Assembly (NCBI GenBank): GCA_963793095.1
Contig: CAWBYY010000011.1
Coordinates: 186,001-250,000 of the forward strand
DNA from: CAVWDI01 sp963793095
Lineage (GTDB): Bacteria > Chloroflexota > Anaerolineae > Anaerolineales > UBA4823
DNA length: 64,000 bases
Reading direction: 5' to 3'
Shown: positions 8,845 to 16,860 of the stretch, one piece after another
How the letters are laid out: each line of letters starts with the position of its first letter
How positions within the stretch are numbered: the first letter of the stretch is position 1
Notes under the pieces: model-generated
Database searches by the model: none
Told to the model about the DNA's origin: nothing
Seen by the model: the letters and a program-made list of their open reading frames with translations, nothing else
Made by a program: the position numbers and the translations under genes

Positions 8845-9924
8845 ATGGCAGGAAAGATTAAAGATATAGCTGCCGGTGTGGTCACCGGCGACGATGTGCT
8901 AAGGGTGTTTGAAGACGCGAAAGCCAACCTGTATGCGCTTCCGGCTGCCAATGTGGTCGGAACGAACAGCGTCAATGCGGTGCTGGAATCCGCCGCGCAG
9001 GTCAACAGCCCGGTCATCATCCAGTTTTCCAGCGGCGGGAGCGTGTTCTTTGCGGGGAAAGGTCTGGACAATAAAGACCAGAATGCCACGATTACTGGCG
9101 GGGTATCCGGCGCGCTTCATGTCCATACCGTAGCAGAAGCTTATGGAGCAAGGGTTATCCTGCATACTGACCACTGCCCGAAGAAGAACCTGCCCTGGAT
9201 CGACGGGCTGCTGGATGCGGGGGAAGAATATTTTAAGGCCAACGGCGTGCCTCTGTACAGCTCCCATATGCTTGACCTGTCCACCGAACCGATCCGGGAG
9301 AATATTGAAATCAGCAAACGCTACCTTGAACGGATGAGCGGGTTGGGAATGACCCTTGAAATCGAGCTGGGTATCACCGGCGGCGAGGAGGACGGAATCG
9401 ACCACTCGGATGTCGAACAGTCGCGCCTGTACACGCAGCCTGAGGACGTGGCTTACGCATACGAGGAGCTTAAAAAGGTCAGCGATCGCTTCACAATCGC
9501 AGCCGCGTTTGGCAACGTGCACGGCGTTTACAAGCCGGGTAACGTCCAGCTTCGCCCGAGAATCCTGCACGAATCACAGGTTTACGTCCAGCAGAAATTT
9601 GGAACGGAGGAGACACCGGTATTCTTTGTGTTCCACGGCGGTTCAGGCTCCTCGCCAGAGGAGATCAGCGAGGCGATCTCCTACGGTGTGATCAAGTTTA
9701 ATATCGATACCGATTTGCAGTGGGCATTCTGGGACGGCGTTCATGACTATTACAACGAATTCGAAGGCTATCTTCAGGGACAGCTTGGCAATCCTGAGGG
9801 TCCGGACAAGCCCAATAAAAAATACTACGATCCAAGAGCCTGGCTCCGGCGCGGTGAAATGAGTTTTAAAGCCCGTATGGTAAGGGCGTTTGAAGAACTG
9901 AACAACATCAATACCCTGTCGTAA
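8845..9924 (+). CDS. fbaA: class II fructose-bisphosphate aldolase
   Basis: 359 residues, full length for the class IIA (Escherichia coli FbaA) type. It cleaves fructose 1,6-bisphosphate to glyceraldehyde 3-phosphate and dihydroxyacetone phosphate in glycolysis, and runs in reverse in gluconeogenesis. Zinc and substrate residues are visible: LHTDHCPKKNLPW (catalytic Asp and zinc His), EIELGITGGEEDG, AAFGNVHGVYKPGN (zinc His), FHGGSGSSPEE (zinc His plus phosphate loop), and FNIDTDLQWAFWDG. The long internal insertions typical of class IIA are present. GAAAGGAAGG lies before the ATG. It is monocistronic, with a terminator at 9965-9991. Confidence 0.97.
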   Translation: MAGKIKDIAAGVVTGDDVLRVFEDAKANLYALPAANVVGTNSVNAVLESAAQVNSPVIIQFSSGGSVFFAGKGLDNKDQNATITGGVSGALHVHTVAEAYGARVILHTDHCPKKNLPWIDGLLDAGEEYFKANGVPLYSSHMLDLSTEPIRENIEISKRYLERMSGLGMTLEIELGITGGEEDGIDHSDVEQSRLYTQPEDVAYAYEELKKVSDRFTIAAAFGNVHGVYKPGNVQLRPRILHESQVYVQQKFGTEETPVFFVFHGGSGSSPEEISEAISYGVIKFNIDTDLQWAFWDGVHDYYNEFEGYLQGQLGNPEGPDKPNKKYYDPRAWLRRGEMSFKARMVRAFEELNNINTLS

Positions 9925-9964
9925 TATCTTTGTTGTTTGGATTGCATTTATGAATGCGAAGCAG

Positions 9965-9991
9965 GCGGGTGAAAACCCGCAGTTTAATTTT
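9965..9991 (+). terminator. terminator after aldolase gene
   Basis: GCGGGT (9965-9970), GAAA tetraloop, ACCCGC (9975-9980), then AGTTTAATTTT. It lies 40 bases after the aldolase stop. The stem is short (6 pairs) but GC-rich with a stable GNRA loop. Confidence 0.65.
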
Positions 9992-10099
9992 GAGGTTGAA
10001 CTAAGGATCCTGTACCAGGCGATAGCAGTTATCAGCATTAATCCAGATGATAACTCTCGCTATAATTGACCATGGAACAATAATCGCGGGGTTAATTTT

Positions 10100-11083
10100 A
10101 TGGAAGTAAGCACCAACGACCAGATGGTTGAAATGGTCAGCCGTACGTTTGCGCTGTCGATCAAGAAACTGCCCCGGTCATTGCGAGAAGCGGTAAGCCT
10201 GGCTTATTTGCTTTTCCGGGTTTCGGATTGTCTGGAGGACCGCCCCGAGATAGATGCAGAGCGCAAGGTATATTTGCTGGAAATCTGGGAACGTGTGCTG
10301 ATAGGAAACGATCCTGCGGAATTATTTGTCTCCCGAATATCCGATCTGGATGGGGGTAATCCGGAAGTTTATGTCGCAAAACAGGCCGGTAGTTTGATAA
10401 AAACGCTTGAAATGATGCCGCCTGAGCTTGGGGAGTTTATCAGGGACCGCTGTGGAAAATCGACTCTGGGGATGGCGCGCTGGCAGCGCCAGGGACCGTT
10501 AATTGATACGGTCGACGAACTGGATGATTATATGCACGAGGTCGCCGGCAGGGTGGGCTACCTGATGACTGATATTTATACCTGGTTTTATCCCCAGCTG
10601 AAAGTCAGGAAAGAGGAAATGCTGCCTTTATCGCGCCAGGTGGGATTGGGATTGCAGACTGTGAATGTCATCCGCGGATTGCAGGCTGACCGGGATCGGG
10701 GCTGGATTTTTATGCCGCTGGAAATACTGGAAAGTGCCGGGATTAACCGCCAGCAGTTCTTTGAAAAAGAATTTGAGGGGCAAGCTTTGTTTGCCCTAGA
10801 CCTGCTGATACAGAAAGCAGTGGAGCATCTGAAATACGGGTTGACTTATATTGCAGCCTTCCCGGCCCGCTTATACCGGGTCCGGATGGCAAATATCTGG
10901 CCGTTATGCTTTGCCTTGAGAACCCTGGCAATAAGCCGGGATAATCCCAAAGTGATCCAGGAGCAGGTAAAAATCAGCCGGGAGGATGTTCGGGAGATTA
11001 TGCGATTAACATCTTTATTCGGATGGTCAAACCGCTGGCTGAGAGGCTACTGCAGCCGGCTGAACGGTGGTGGGTCTTTTTAG
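10100..11083 (+). CDS. squalene/phytoene synthase family protein
   Basis: 327-residue head-to-head prenyl synthase. The first Asp-rich site is in YLLFRVSDCLEDRPE (about residues 36-50), preceded by SRTFALSIKKLP. The second is in NVIRGLQADRDRGWIFMP (about residues 192-210). This spacing and the start of the protein look more like squalene synthase (two farnesyl-PP to squalene) than CrtB, but the product, squalene, dehydrosqualene or phytoene, cannot be fixed from sequence. No hopanoid or carotenoid partner genes lie nearby. The protein is probably cytoplasmic, acting at the membrane face. It converges directly on arsM: the two stop codons abut at 11083/11084 with no terminator between them. 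Confidence 0.85.
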   Translation: MEVSTNDQMVEMVSRTFALSIKKLPRSLREAVSLAYLLFRVSDCLEDRPEIDAERKVYLLEIWERVLIGNDPAELFVSRISDLDGGNPEVYVAKQAGSLIKTLEMMPPELGEFIRDRCGKSTLGMARWQRQGPLIDTVDELDDYMHEVAGRVGYLMTDIYTWFYPQLKVRKEEMLPLSRQVGLGLQTVNVIRGLQADRDRGWIFMPLEILESAGINRQQFFEKEFEGQALFALDLLIQKAVEHLKYGLTYIAAFPARLYRVRMANIWPLCFALRTLAISRDNPKVIQEQVKISREDVREIMRLTSLFGWSNRWLRGYCSRLNGGGSF

Positions 11084-11908
11084 TTAAATTGGCTTGGTGG
11101 CCACTATCCCGGCGGAGAATATAGTGCCCGGGGGTATCCGCTCGTGGTCAACACCGGTCCCATCTTTGGAGGTCAGTACAATCTCTTTAAACCCGGCTGA
11201 GCGCAGCCCACGGATATAATCATCTATTTCCAGCGCCCCGGCAATGCACGCGCCCCAGGCAGCCATGTCGTTTTTAATTTCGCGGGGAAGTTCTCCAGCG
11301 GTAACGATATCCGAAACGGATATGCGCCCGCCGGGTTTGAGCACCCGGAATATCTCAGTAAACACTTTTGGCTTATCAGGCGAAAGGTTTATCACGCAGT
11401 TGGAGATTACCACGTCGATAATGCTGTCTTCAACCGGTAAATCTTCCAGATAACCCTGGCGGAATTCGACGTTGGTAATTCCCATCGCTGAAGCTGAGTT
11501 CCGGGCGCGCGCGAGCATCTCGGAAGTCATATCCACGCCAATCACATAACCCCCTGCGCCCACCTGTCTGGCGGCAAGAAAGCAGTCCAGGCCGCCGCCC
11601 GAACCAAGGTCGAGGACGGTTTCCCCTTCCTTGAGCTGGGCTGCGCTAATCGGATCTCCGCAGCCGAGCGAAAAGCCGGCGGTCTCCTCAGACAATGTGG
11701 ACAACATCTCAGCCGGATAAAGCTCTTTTGCATAATCATCGCCACAGCAGGGATTATTCAAAAGGGCGCGCTGGGCGTACAACCCTTTAACGTTGACGCG
11801 GATTTCGTCCGGTTGAACAGGAACGCTTTCGCCTGGCTGGCTGCCGCAGCAAGTGAAGGTTGAATTTATGGTTGGGTCGGTTTTTTTGTTTTCAATATTT
11901 TGTTCCAC
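11084..11908 (-). CDS. arsM: arsenite methyltransferase ArsM
   Basis: 274 residues. It transfers methyl groups from S-adenosylmethionine to arsenite, giving methylated and partly volatile arsenicals. The SAM motif is VLDLGSGGGLDCFLAA (about residues 97-112). The arsenic-binding cysteines of the ArsM family are in place: FSLGCGDP, ISNCVINLSPDK and WGACIAGAL, plus an N-terminal CC pair (TFTCCGSQ) and NNPCCGDDY. The start is GTG at 11908, with TTGGAG 10 bases upstream. It lies 73 bases after arsR in the same operon, so it should be arsenic-inducible. No arsenite efflux gene or arsenate reductase is in the window. Confidence 0.95.
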   Translation of the reverse strand: MEQNIENKKTDPTINSTFTCCGSQPGESVPVQPDEIRVNVKGLYAQRALLNNPCCGDDYAKELYPAEMLSTLSEETAGFSLGCGDPISAAQLKEGETVLDLGSGGGLDCFLAARQVGAGGYVIGVDMTSEMLARARNSASAMGITNVEFRQGYLEDLPVEDSIIDVVISNCVINLSPDKPKVFTEIFRVLKPGGRISVSDIVTAGELPREIKNDMAAWGACIAGALEIDDYIRGLRSAGFKEIVLTSKDGTGVDHERIPPGTIFSAGIVATKPI

Positions 11909-11981
11909 TCAGGGACTCCAATTAAATGAATTAACTGATCATATCGATTTTAATATCTATAGGTTTGGATAAAAAACCGCA

Positions 11982-12320
11982 TCACTCATCCGAAAGGTCC
12001 TGTAAAACGCTTGCGCTTTTTGATTCAGGCGCCAGCACCTGGATTAGGTCACTGCAGCAAATAGCAACCATGGACTGGTTAAGGCAGTAATAGGTGTGTT
12101 TACCTTCGCTGCGCAGGCTCACCAGCCCGGCATCGCGCAGAACCGCCAGGTGGTGGGAGACTGTCGGCTGCCTGACGCCGACCGCCTGGACAATCTCACC
12201 CACGCTTAACCATTTACAGCAGATCAGTTTCATTATCTGCTGGCGGGTTGGGTCTGCCAGCGCCCTCGCAAAGGCGATTGGTGAAGTCTGGTTCCTGGAG
12301 GCGGACGCATCGATATCCAT
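11982..12320 (-). CDS. arsR: ArsR family metalloregulator
   Basis: 112-residue winged-helix repressor. It has ARALADPTRQQIMKLI at residues 18-33 and the recognition helix VRQPTVSHHLAVLRDAGLV, with the wing at SEGKHTYY. Cysteine pairs occur in KLICCKW (before the recognition helix) and AICCSDL (near the C-terminus), which could bind As(III). Their placement differs from the classic ELCVCDL of ArsR. It very likely represses its own operon with arsM. The promoter overlaps palindromes (12329-12364). The ATG lies only 8 bases after the -10 box and has no ribosome site, so the mRNA is probably leaderless. Confidence 0.9.
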   Translation of the reverse strand: MDIDASASRNQTSPIAFARALADPTRQQIMKLICCKWLSVGEIVQAVGVRQPTVSHHLAVLRDAGLVSLRSEGKHTYYCLNQSMVAICCSDLIQVLAPESKSASVLQDLSDE

Positions 12321-12328
12321 CGATACGT

Positions 12329-12364
12329 ATTCTAATCGATGATCATCGATATGTCAAATATCGA
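12329..12364 (-). promoter_or_regulatory. arsR-arsM promoter with overlapping palindromic operators
   Basis: Minus strand: TTGACA (12352-12357), an exact 17-base spacer, TAGAAT (12329-12334). A perfect 16-base palindrome, ATCGATGATCATCGAT, lies at 12335-12350 and fills the spacer. A second inverted repeat, TCGATAT-5-ATATCGA (12346-12364), covers the -35 box. A related TATCCATCGATA element overlaps the start codon. A repressor bound here would block polymerase directly. Confidence 0.8.
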
Positions 12365-12450
12365 ACTGAACCTCCATGCTGCTCAGTGAAGCTTTAACCT
12401 CCTGGATCATTTTCATGATAGTGCGTCCGCTCGCCCGGGGCGGGTTCTGG

Positions 12451-13458
12451 TTATTCTGTTCCAATGTAACTTTCCGGGAGCGGGAGGCCGGTCAGCTCCC
12501 CGAGGCAGCGTCGGTAATACAAATAATTTTCAAACGGAATATCCTCACGGATGCGGCCATCCAGCATGGGCAGGAAACCGCCGTCTTCTAATAGAGGCGG
12601 GATGTTGTTGTCGAGTTCCAGGCGGATATGGTCTTTGCCCATACGCAGGATATCCCGGTCAAACCCTCCGATTAAGCGCAGTCCCTGTCCGAACACACGC
12701 CGGATATCGAGGTAATCCATGGTCTCCATGTCCCGTTCAACCGCCCACAGGCAGGTCATTCCAGCTTCCAACATAAACGGTAATAGAACCCTGGTGTTGG
12801 CGTAGGTCCGGAAAATGATGGTTTCAACTCCGTATCGCCGCAGCGTGTCCATCACAGGCTCAAGAGCAGGCAGCATATACTCTCGGTACATCCTGGGAGA
12901 GATAAGCGGTCCGAAGTTACAGCCAATCGGCTCGCTAAAAATTGCAGCATCAATTTCTGTCCTGCGAAGGATTTTTTCGGCGGCGCGAGCGGCGAACTCG
13001 CCGTGCATCACCAGGGCCTGGCGGACGAACTTGGGATCGTCTTTAACAAGGCAGGTAACATCGCTGAAGGACTGCCAGTCTTCCACTCCCAGTGAAAGGA
13101 AAAATCCCGGGTGGACCCGCAGCATCAGGATAAATTCTCGCGATTCCCAGGATTTCAGTTTCTTCTCCCACTTTTTCGGAAACCGTTTCGGATCATCAGG
13201 ATCGAGCAGGTTCCGGAGAGTTTTAAGACGGTTCTTCTTTCCGGCCAATTCCGCCAGATTTATGCCCGGTTCCAGTTCCAGCGGGATCTCTTCGCGTTTA
13301 TCGAACCCGAAAAAATCCTGCGGATCAAAATCCCCAGGGAGACCAGCTGTCCTCCGCCAGGTCTTAACGACCTTTTTGCGGAGGCCTTCTTCCAGAAGCG
13401 GAGGGCGGTCAGGATCCCCATAACGAATGGTTTCTAAAAATCGCTCTCTGCTGTTCAT
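12451..13458 (-). CDS. uroporphyrinogen decarboxylase-like (URO-D/MtaA/CmuA family) protein
   Basis: 335 residues with the URO-D fold. Recognisable family segments are an N-terminal MNSRERFLETIRYGDPDRPP, the block EPIGCNFGPLISPRMYREYMLPAL near residue 195, and a C-terminal YLDIRRVFGQGLRLIGGFDR. True HemE enzymes carry a different N-terminal signature (RxPVWxMRQAG), which is absent here. This therefore belongs to the methyltransferase-like branch (MtaA/CmuA) that moves methyl groups between corrinoid proteins and thiols. No corrinoid protein is adjacent. It follows the Fe-S gene at 42 bases on the same strand, so the two are probably one operon. The substrate is unknown. Confidence 0.75.
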   Translation of the reverse strand: MNSRERFLETIRYGDPDRPPLLEEGLRKKVVKTWRRTAGLPGDFDPQDFFGFDKREEIPLELEPGINLAELAGKKNRLKTLRNLLDPDDPKRFPKKWEKKLKSWESREFILMLRVHPGFFLSLGVEDWQSFSDVTCLVKDDPKFVRQALVMHGEFAARAAEKILRRTEIDAAIFSEPIGCNFGPLISPRMYREYMLPALEPVMDTLRRYGVETIIFRTYANTRVLLPFMLEAGMTCLWAVERDMETMDYLDIRRVFGQGLRLIGGFDRDILRMGKDHIRLELDNNIPPLLEDGGFLPMLDGRIREDIPFENYLYYRRCLGELTGLPLPESYIGTE

Positions 13459-13500
13459 GATGTTTGTAGTAATTAATATATAAATAAAGGTGCTAATTTC

Positions 13501-14478
13501 TCAGGCAGCCGCTTTTTCCATCAGGTCAAAGATTTCGAGCGGTTCGCCTCTTGTGCTGTCCCGGATAAGGGAAACGGCCTCATTCGGGCACAGCTCTACA
13601 CAAACGCCACAGCCCATGCAGATTTCCTGGTCGACAGTCGCGCTGGAACCGACCACAGACATGGCGCCGAACTGGCAGTGCTGGGTGCAGTCACTGCACC
13701 CGCAGCATAATTCCGGATCAACCTGTGACACGTATCCGGAGGAAGCCAGCATGGGAGTGCCGCTGCGGTGGGCCTGCATGGCGCCGCAGCAGCAGGAACA
13801 GCAGTTGCATATGGCGTAAAAACGGCCCAGCATGGCATCTTTAAAAAAGGCATGGTGGACGTGGCCGCGCCTGTTTTCCGCTTCAAGTATTTCAACAGCC
13901 TCCGCCTGCGAGATCACCCGGGCTTTTGCAGGATGGTGTTCGACCACAAAGCTGGTGAAAGGTTCCCCGACTATCAGGCAGACGTCGAGCGGCAGGCATG
14001 GTCGCTCCCGTGAACTGCGGCAGGGACACTCCAGAGCGGCGATGTGATCCGGGTTGTGGAGAATAATATCTCTGGCGCGTTTGTATGGGATAACTTTTTC
14101 CAGGTCGGGCAGGTCAATATCCTCATTGACCGTGACCAGTTTGCGGGCTGATGCGAGCGGGACGACCTTACCGTGATAGGTGTCCGCAAAGGCAATTCTG
14201 TCCTCATCGAAACCGGGGGCTGAAACCAGGTTTGGCTTTTTATCCCCGTTGCGAGGTTGGAATATGCCCGTCCAGCCCCTGATGCGGTTGAAAACAGGAC
14301 TTAAGGTTCTGGCGATGCGGTGCTCGCCGGTGCCGATGCCAATGTACAGGTAGGGCCAGCGGGCGTAAACGTAGCCATGAAGGAAATCGAACAGGGAATA
14401 GTCCCTGGCCCGCCTCGCCTCGCGGATAAATTCACGGGTTGAAGTTTTGATGGGGTTGGGTGGTCGCCTGTCTTTCAT
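13501..14478 (-). CDS. 4Fe-4S ferredoxin-domain protein
   Basis: 325 residues. The C-terminal third has two ferredoxin motifs, CCGCSDCTQHC and CMGCGVCVELCP, for two [4Fe-4S] clusters. Upstream are further cysteine clusters, LECPCRSS, PCLPLDVC and the dense CNCCSCCC (near residue 227), which could hold another cluster or metal. The N-terminal 140 residues are not a domain I recognise. No transmembrane segment is present, so it should be cytoplasmic. Proteins of this design sit beside URO-D-type methyltransferases in anaerobes, and pairing with the next gene supports a redox or reductive-activation role. The exact function is unknown. Confidence 0.75.
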   Translation of the reverse strand: MKDRRPPNPIKTSTREFIREARRARDYSLFDFLHGYVYARWPYLYIGIGTGEHRIARTLSPVFNRIRGWTGIFQPRNGDKKPNLVSAPGFDEDRIAFADTYHGKVVPLASARKLVTVNEDIDLPDLEKVIPYKRARDIILHNPDHIAALECPCRSSRERPCLPLDVCLIVGEPFTSFVVEHHPAKARVISQAEAVEILEAENRRGHVHHAFFKDAMLGRFYAICNCCSCCCGAMQAHRSGTPMLASSGYVSQVDPELCCGCSDCTQHCQFGAMSVVGSSATVDQEICMGCGVCVELCPNEAVSLIRDSTRGEPLEIFDLMEKAAA

Positions 14479-14680
14479 AATGTAAAACAGGGAAGATCAA
14501 AATTGAAAGTGACCTGAAGATTACTCGGGCAGGTTTACAAGTTGTGTATGCTGCCTGCCCACTTTAATTATATAACATGTGGAAACTGCAATAAATCATA
14601 TAAATGCATAATGATTGTCACCTGCTGTCAGGGTGTGAATTTATGTCTGTCCGGGCGCGGCTTTCATTTACAGGAAAATT

Positions 14681-15805
14681 CTAAAACGATTCAATTGTTT
14701 TATATATCCTTGCCAGCCCTTCCCTGACATAATCTTCAGCGAGCCCGTAGCTGATGCGCAGGTGCTGGTCCAGCCCGAAGTGATCTCCGGGTGCGATATA
14801 AGTATCGTGATCCCGCACCAGGCGTTCGACCAGTTCGGATGAATTGACCTGCTTCTGATAGCGTACGAAGGCAATTGCGGCAGCCTGGGGGGGGATGACG
14901 GAGAGCTGGTCTGGATGGGCGTTCACCCAGCGCTCTAGGATCTGGTATCCACTGCGGATGTACTGGCGGGTCCGCTCGATCAAGCGCGGCCGGATTTCGG
15001 GCGAGAGGGCATATGCGGCGATTTTATTTGCCATCATTGAACTTGAAATGGTGATGTAATCCTGCCTTGCCCAGATTTCTTCGACAAGCTCAGGTGAGGT
15101 GACAACCCAGCCGATCCGCAATCCAGGCAGGGCATAAGCTTTCGAAAGGCTGTTGACCGCGATGACACGTTCATAACGACCCCAGAATGATGGTGTTTGT
15201 TCGTCACCCTTATGTTCAGCGCCGGCGTAAACTTCATCCGCCAGCAGCCAGGCTCCGGAATACCGGGCAGCTTCGACGACCGCATCCATCTCCTCGGCGG
15301 TCATAATATGCCCGGTCGGGTTATTCGGATTGCAGACCGCGATCAGGCGGGTTTTGTCTGTCACGGCGGATCTTATATCGTTGGGATCGACAGACCAGTT
15401 CAGTTCTTCCTGCAGGGTAAATGTTTTTACATCAAGCCTGAAATTCCTGGCGATACCGTAGATCTGCATGTAATTGGGAAGCATGACCACAATTTCATCG
15501 CCCGGGTCCAGCGTGGTTAGCAGGCTGGTGAAGTTTGCCTGGGCTGCGCCGGTGGTTACGATCACATTCTCGGGGGTCGACCCCGGGTAGAGCCTGGAGA
15601 TGTTCTGGCGCAGTTCCTCGATGCCATTTGCCTGGGCGTAATTCAGGGAAGTTTTTATCAGACCTTCGATAAAATCCGGGTTATCTTCAGCCAGTTCAAC
15701 CAGCGAAAGCGGATGGACCCCGCTTTCAGACAGGTTGTACTGGACAACATTTTCCCATTTAGACATCACTCGTTCAAGCTGGAAAGGGTAAAAATTTTCA
15801 CGCAT
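14681..15805 (-). CDS. class I/II PLP-dependent aminotransferase
   Basis: 374 residues of aminotransferase fold type I. PLP Lys is in VNSLSKAYALPGLRIGW (about residue 230). The cofactor Asn and Asp are in AVCNPNNPTGHIM and LLADEVYAGAE. The C-terminal substrate Arg is in HLRISYGLAED. N-terminal GVHPLSLVEL replaces the usual glycine-rich aspartate-aminotransferase start, so the substrate may be unusual. It is last in an apparent operon with the cyclodeaminase-like (38 bases upstream) and dehydratase-like genes, which points to amino-acid catabolism. Confidence 0.85.
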   Translation of the reverse strand: MRENFYPFQLERVMSKWENVVQYNLSESGVHPLSLVELAEDNPDFIEGLIKTSLNYAQANGIEELRQNISRLYPGSTPENVIVTTGAAQANFTSLLTTLDPGDEIVVMLPNYMQIYGIARNFRLDVKTFTLQEELNWSVDPNDIRSAVTDKTRLIAVCNPNNPTGHIMTAEEMDAVVEAARYSGAWLLADEVYAGAEHKGDEQTPSFWGRYERVIAVNSLSKAYALPGLRIGWVVTSPELVEEIWARQDYITISSSMMANKIAAYALSPEIRPRLIERTRQYIRSGYQILERWVNAHPDQLSVIPPQAAAIAFVRYQKQVNSSELVERLVRDHDTYIAPGDHFGLDQHLRISYGLAEDYVREGLARIYKTIESF

Positions 15806-15843
15806 AAATAATTCTCCTTATCTTTAAGAAATAGTATCCAAGT

Positions 15844-16833
15844 TTATCCGCCGATCTCAAGGTCAAGCCCCAGCGCGGCGCCCCGCTGGTAGGCGAGGCG
15901 GGCGATCTGGGTGTCCTGCACGCCAACGCCGGTCAGGTCGCAGATGGTGATTTGTTGGTCGTCAGTACGACCGGGAGACCTGCCGGAGATGATATCCCCA
16001 AGCTCGATCACTGAAGTCTGATCTGTCACCACGCCCGCATCGAAGGCGTGGTGCAGCTCTCCCAGCCGGAACACCTGCGACCGCAGGTCGCAGGCGATCA
16101 GGTCAGCCTGGCTGAAGACCTGCGGGTAAAGCTCCTGCTTATGTTCAGCATCCGATCCCATGCAGGTGATATGCAGACCGGGATGCAGCCATTCCGCCTT
16201 CAAGTATGGCTGGCGGGATGGGGTGGTGGTGACCACGATATCGCTCTCACGGACGACCTGCTCGGCGCTGGAGGCCGCTTTTACACTCAGATCGAATTCC
16301 CGGGTCATATCCCCCACATACTGGCCGACCTCCTGCGGGTCAATCCCAAACACGAGCAGTTCCTGGAACCGGCGGACAAGTCTCAATCCGCGGATCTGGA
16401 AGCGGGCTTGCATACCTGATCCGATCACGCCGGCGGTTGTGATGTTTTCACGCGACAGGTGCCTTGCGGCGATTCCACCGGCAATGCCGGTGCGGACATC
16501 GGTCAGGTAACCATTGTCGAGCAGAACCGCTTCAGGCCTGCCTGTTTTTGCGCTGACCAGCACCATCATACCGCTGCCGGTCGCAAGACCCAGGGTGCGG
16601 TTGTCCAAGAAACCAGAGGCGATTTTAATGGCAAAATTTTCCAGCCCGTGGATGTATGCGGTTTTTACGTCCACCTCGCCGTTATTTTCGGGGACGTCAA
16701 TGCGCATTATGGGTGGCACGGTCACCTCCCCCAGGGCAAGTTTTGCAAATCCCTCCGATACAATCTGCAGGGCTTCCTCTTCCATGCCGACGCATCTGCG
16801 GATCTCAGCCTCGTTGAGTATTTTCACCAGCAT
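15844..16833 (-). CDS. ornithine cyclodeaminase/mu-crystallin family (EutC-like) dehydrogenase
   Basis: 329 residues. The NAD-binding Rossmann motif is VIGSGMQARFQIRGL (about residue 137). The family-typical VDVKTAYIHG and LTDVRTGIAGGIAARHL precede it, and QTSVIELGDIISG lies near the C-terminus. Members act as ornithine cyclodeaminase, alanine dehydrogenase or ketimine reductase. Pairing with a threonine-dehydratase-like gene immediately upstream (27 bases) resembles the eutB-eutC pair of ectoine utilisation, but the other ectoine genes (ectoine hydrolase, deacetylase) are not seen, so I do not assign that role. Confidence 0.85.
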   Translation of the reverse strand: MLVKILNEAEIRRCVGMEEEALQIVSEGFAKLALGEVTVPPIMRIDVPENNGEVDVKTAYIHGLENFAIKIASGFLDNRTLGLATGSGMMVLVSAKTGRPEAVLLDNGYLTDVRTGIAGGIAARHLSRENITTAGVIGSGMQARFQIRGLRLVRRFQELLVFGIDPQEVGQYVGDMTREFDLSVKAASSAEQVVRESDIVVTTTPSRQPYLKAEWLHPGLHITCMGSDAEHKQELYPQVFSQADLIACDLRSQVFRLGELHHAFDAGVVTDQTSVIELGDIISGRSPGRTDDQQITICDLTGVGVQDTQIARLAYQRGAALGLDLEIGG

Positions 16834-16860
16834 ATCCTTGCTCCTATTCCTTTGAATTTA

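Noticed and set aside
8899..9570. 223-codon frame antisense to the aldolase
   Set aside because: Lies wholly opposite a confidently identified gene and has no domain-like sequence.
12815..13423. 202-codon frame antisense to the URO-D-like gene
   Set aside because: Ser/Arg-rich shadow translation; opposite a clear gene.
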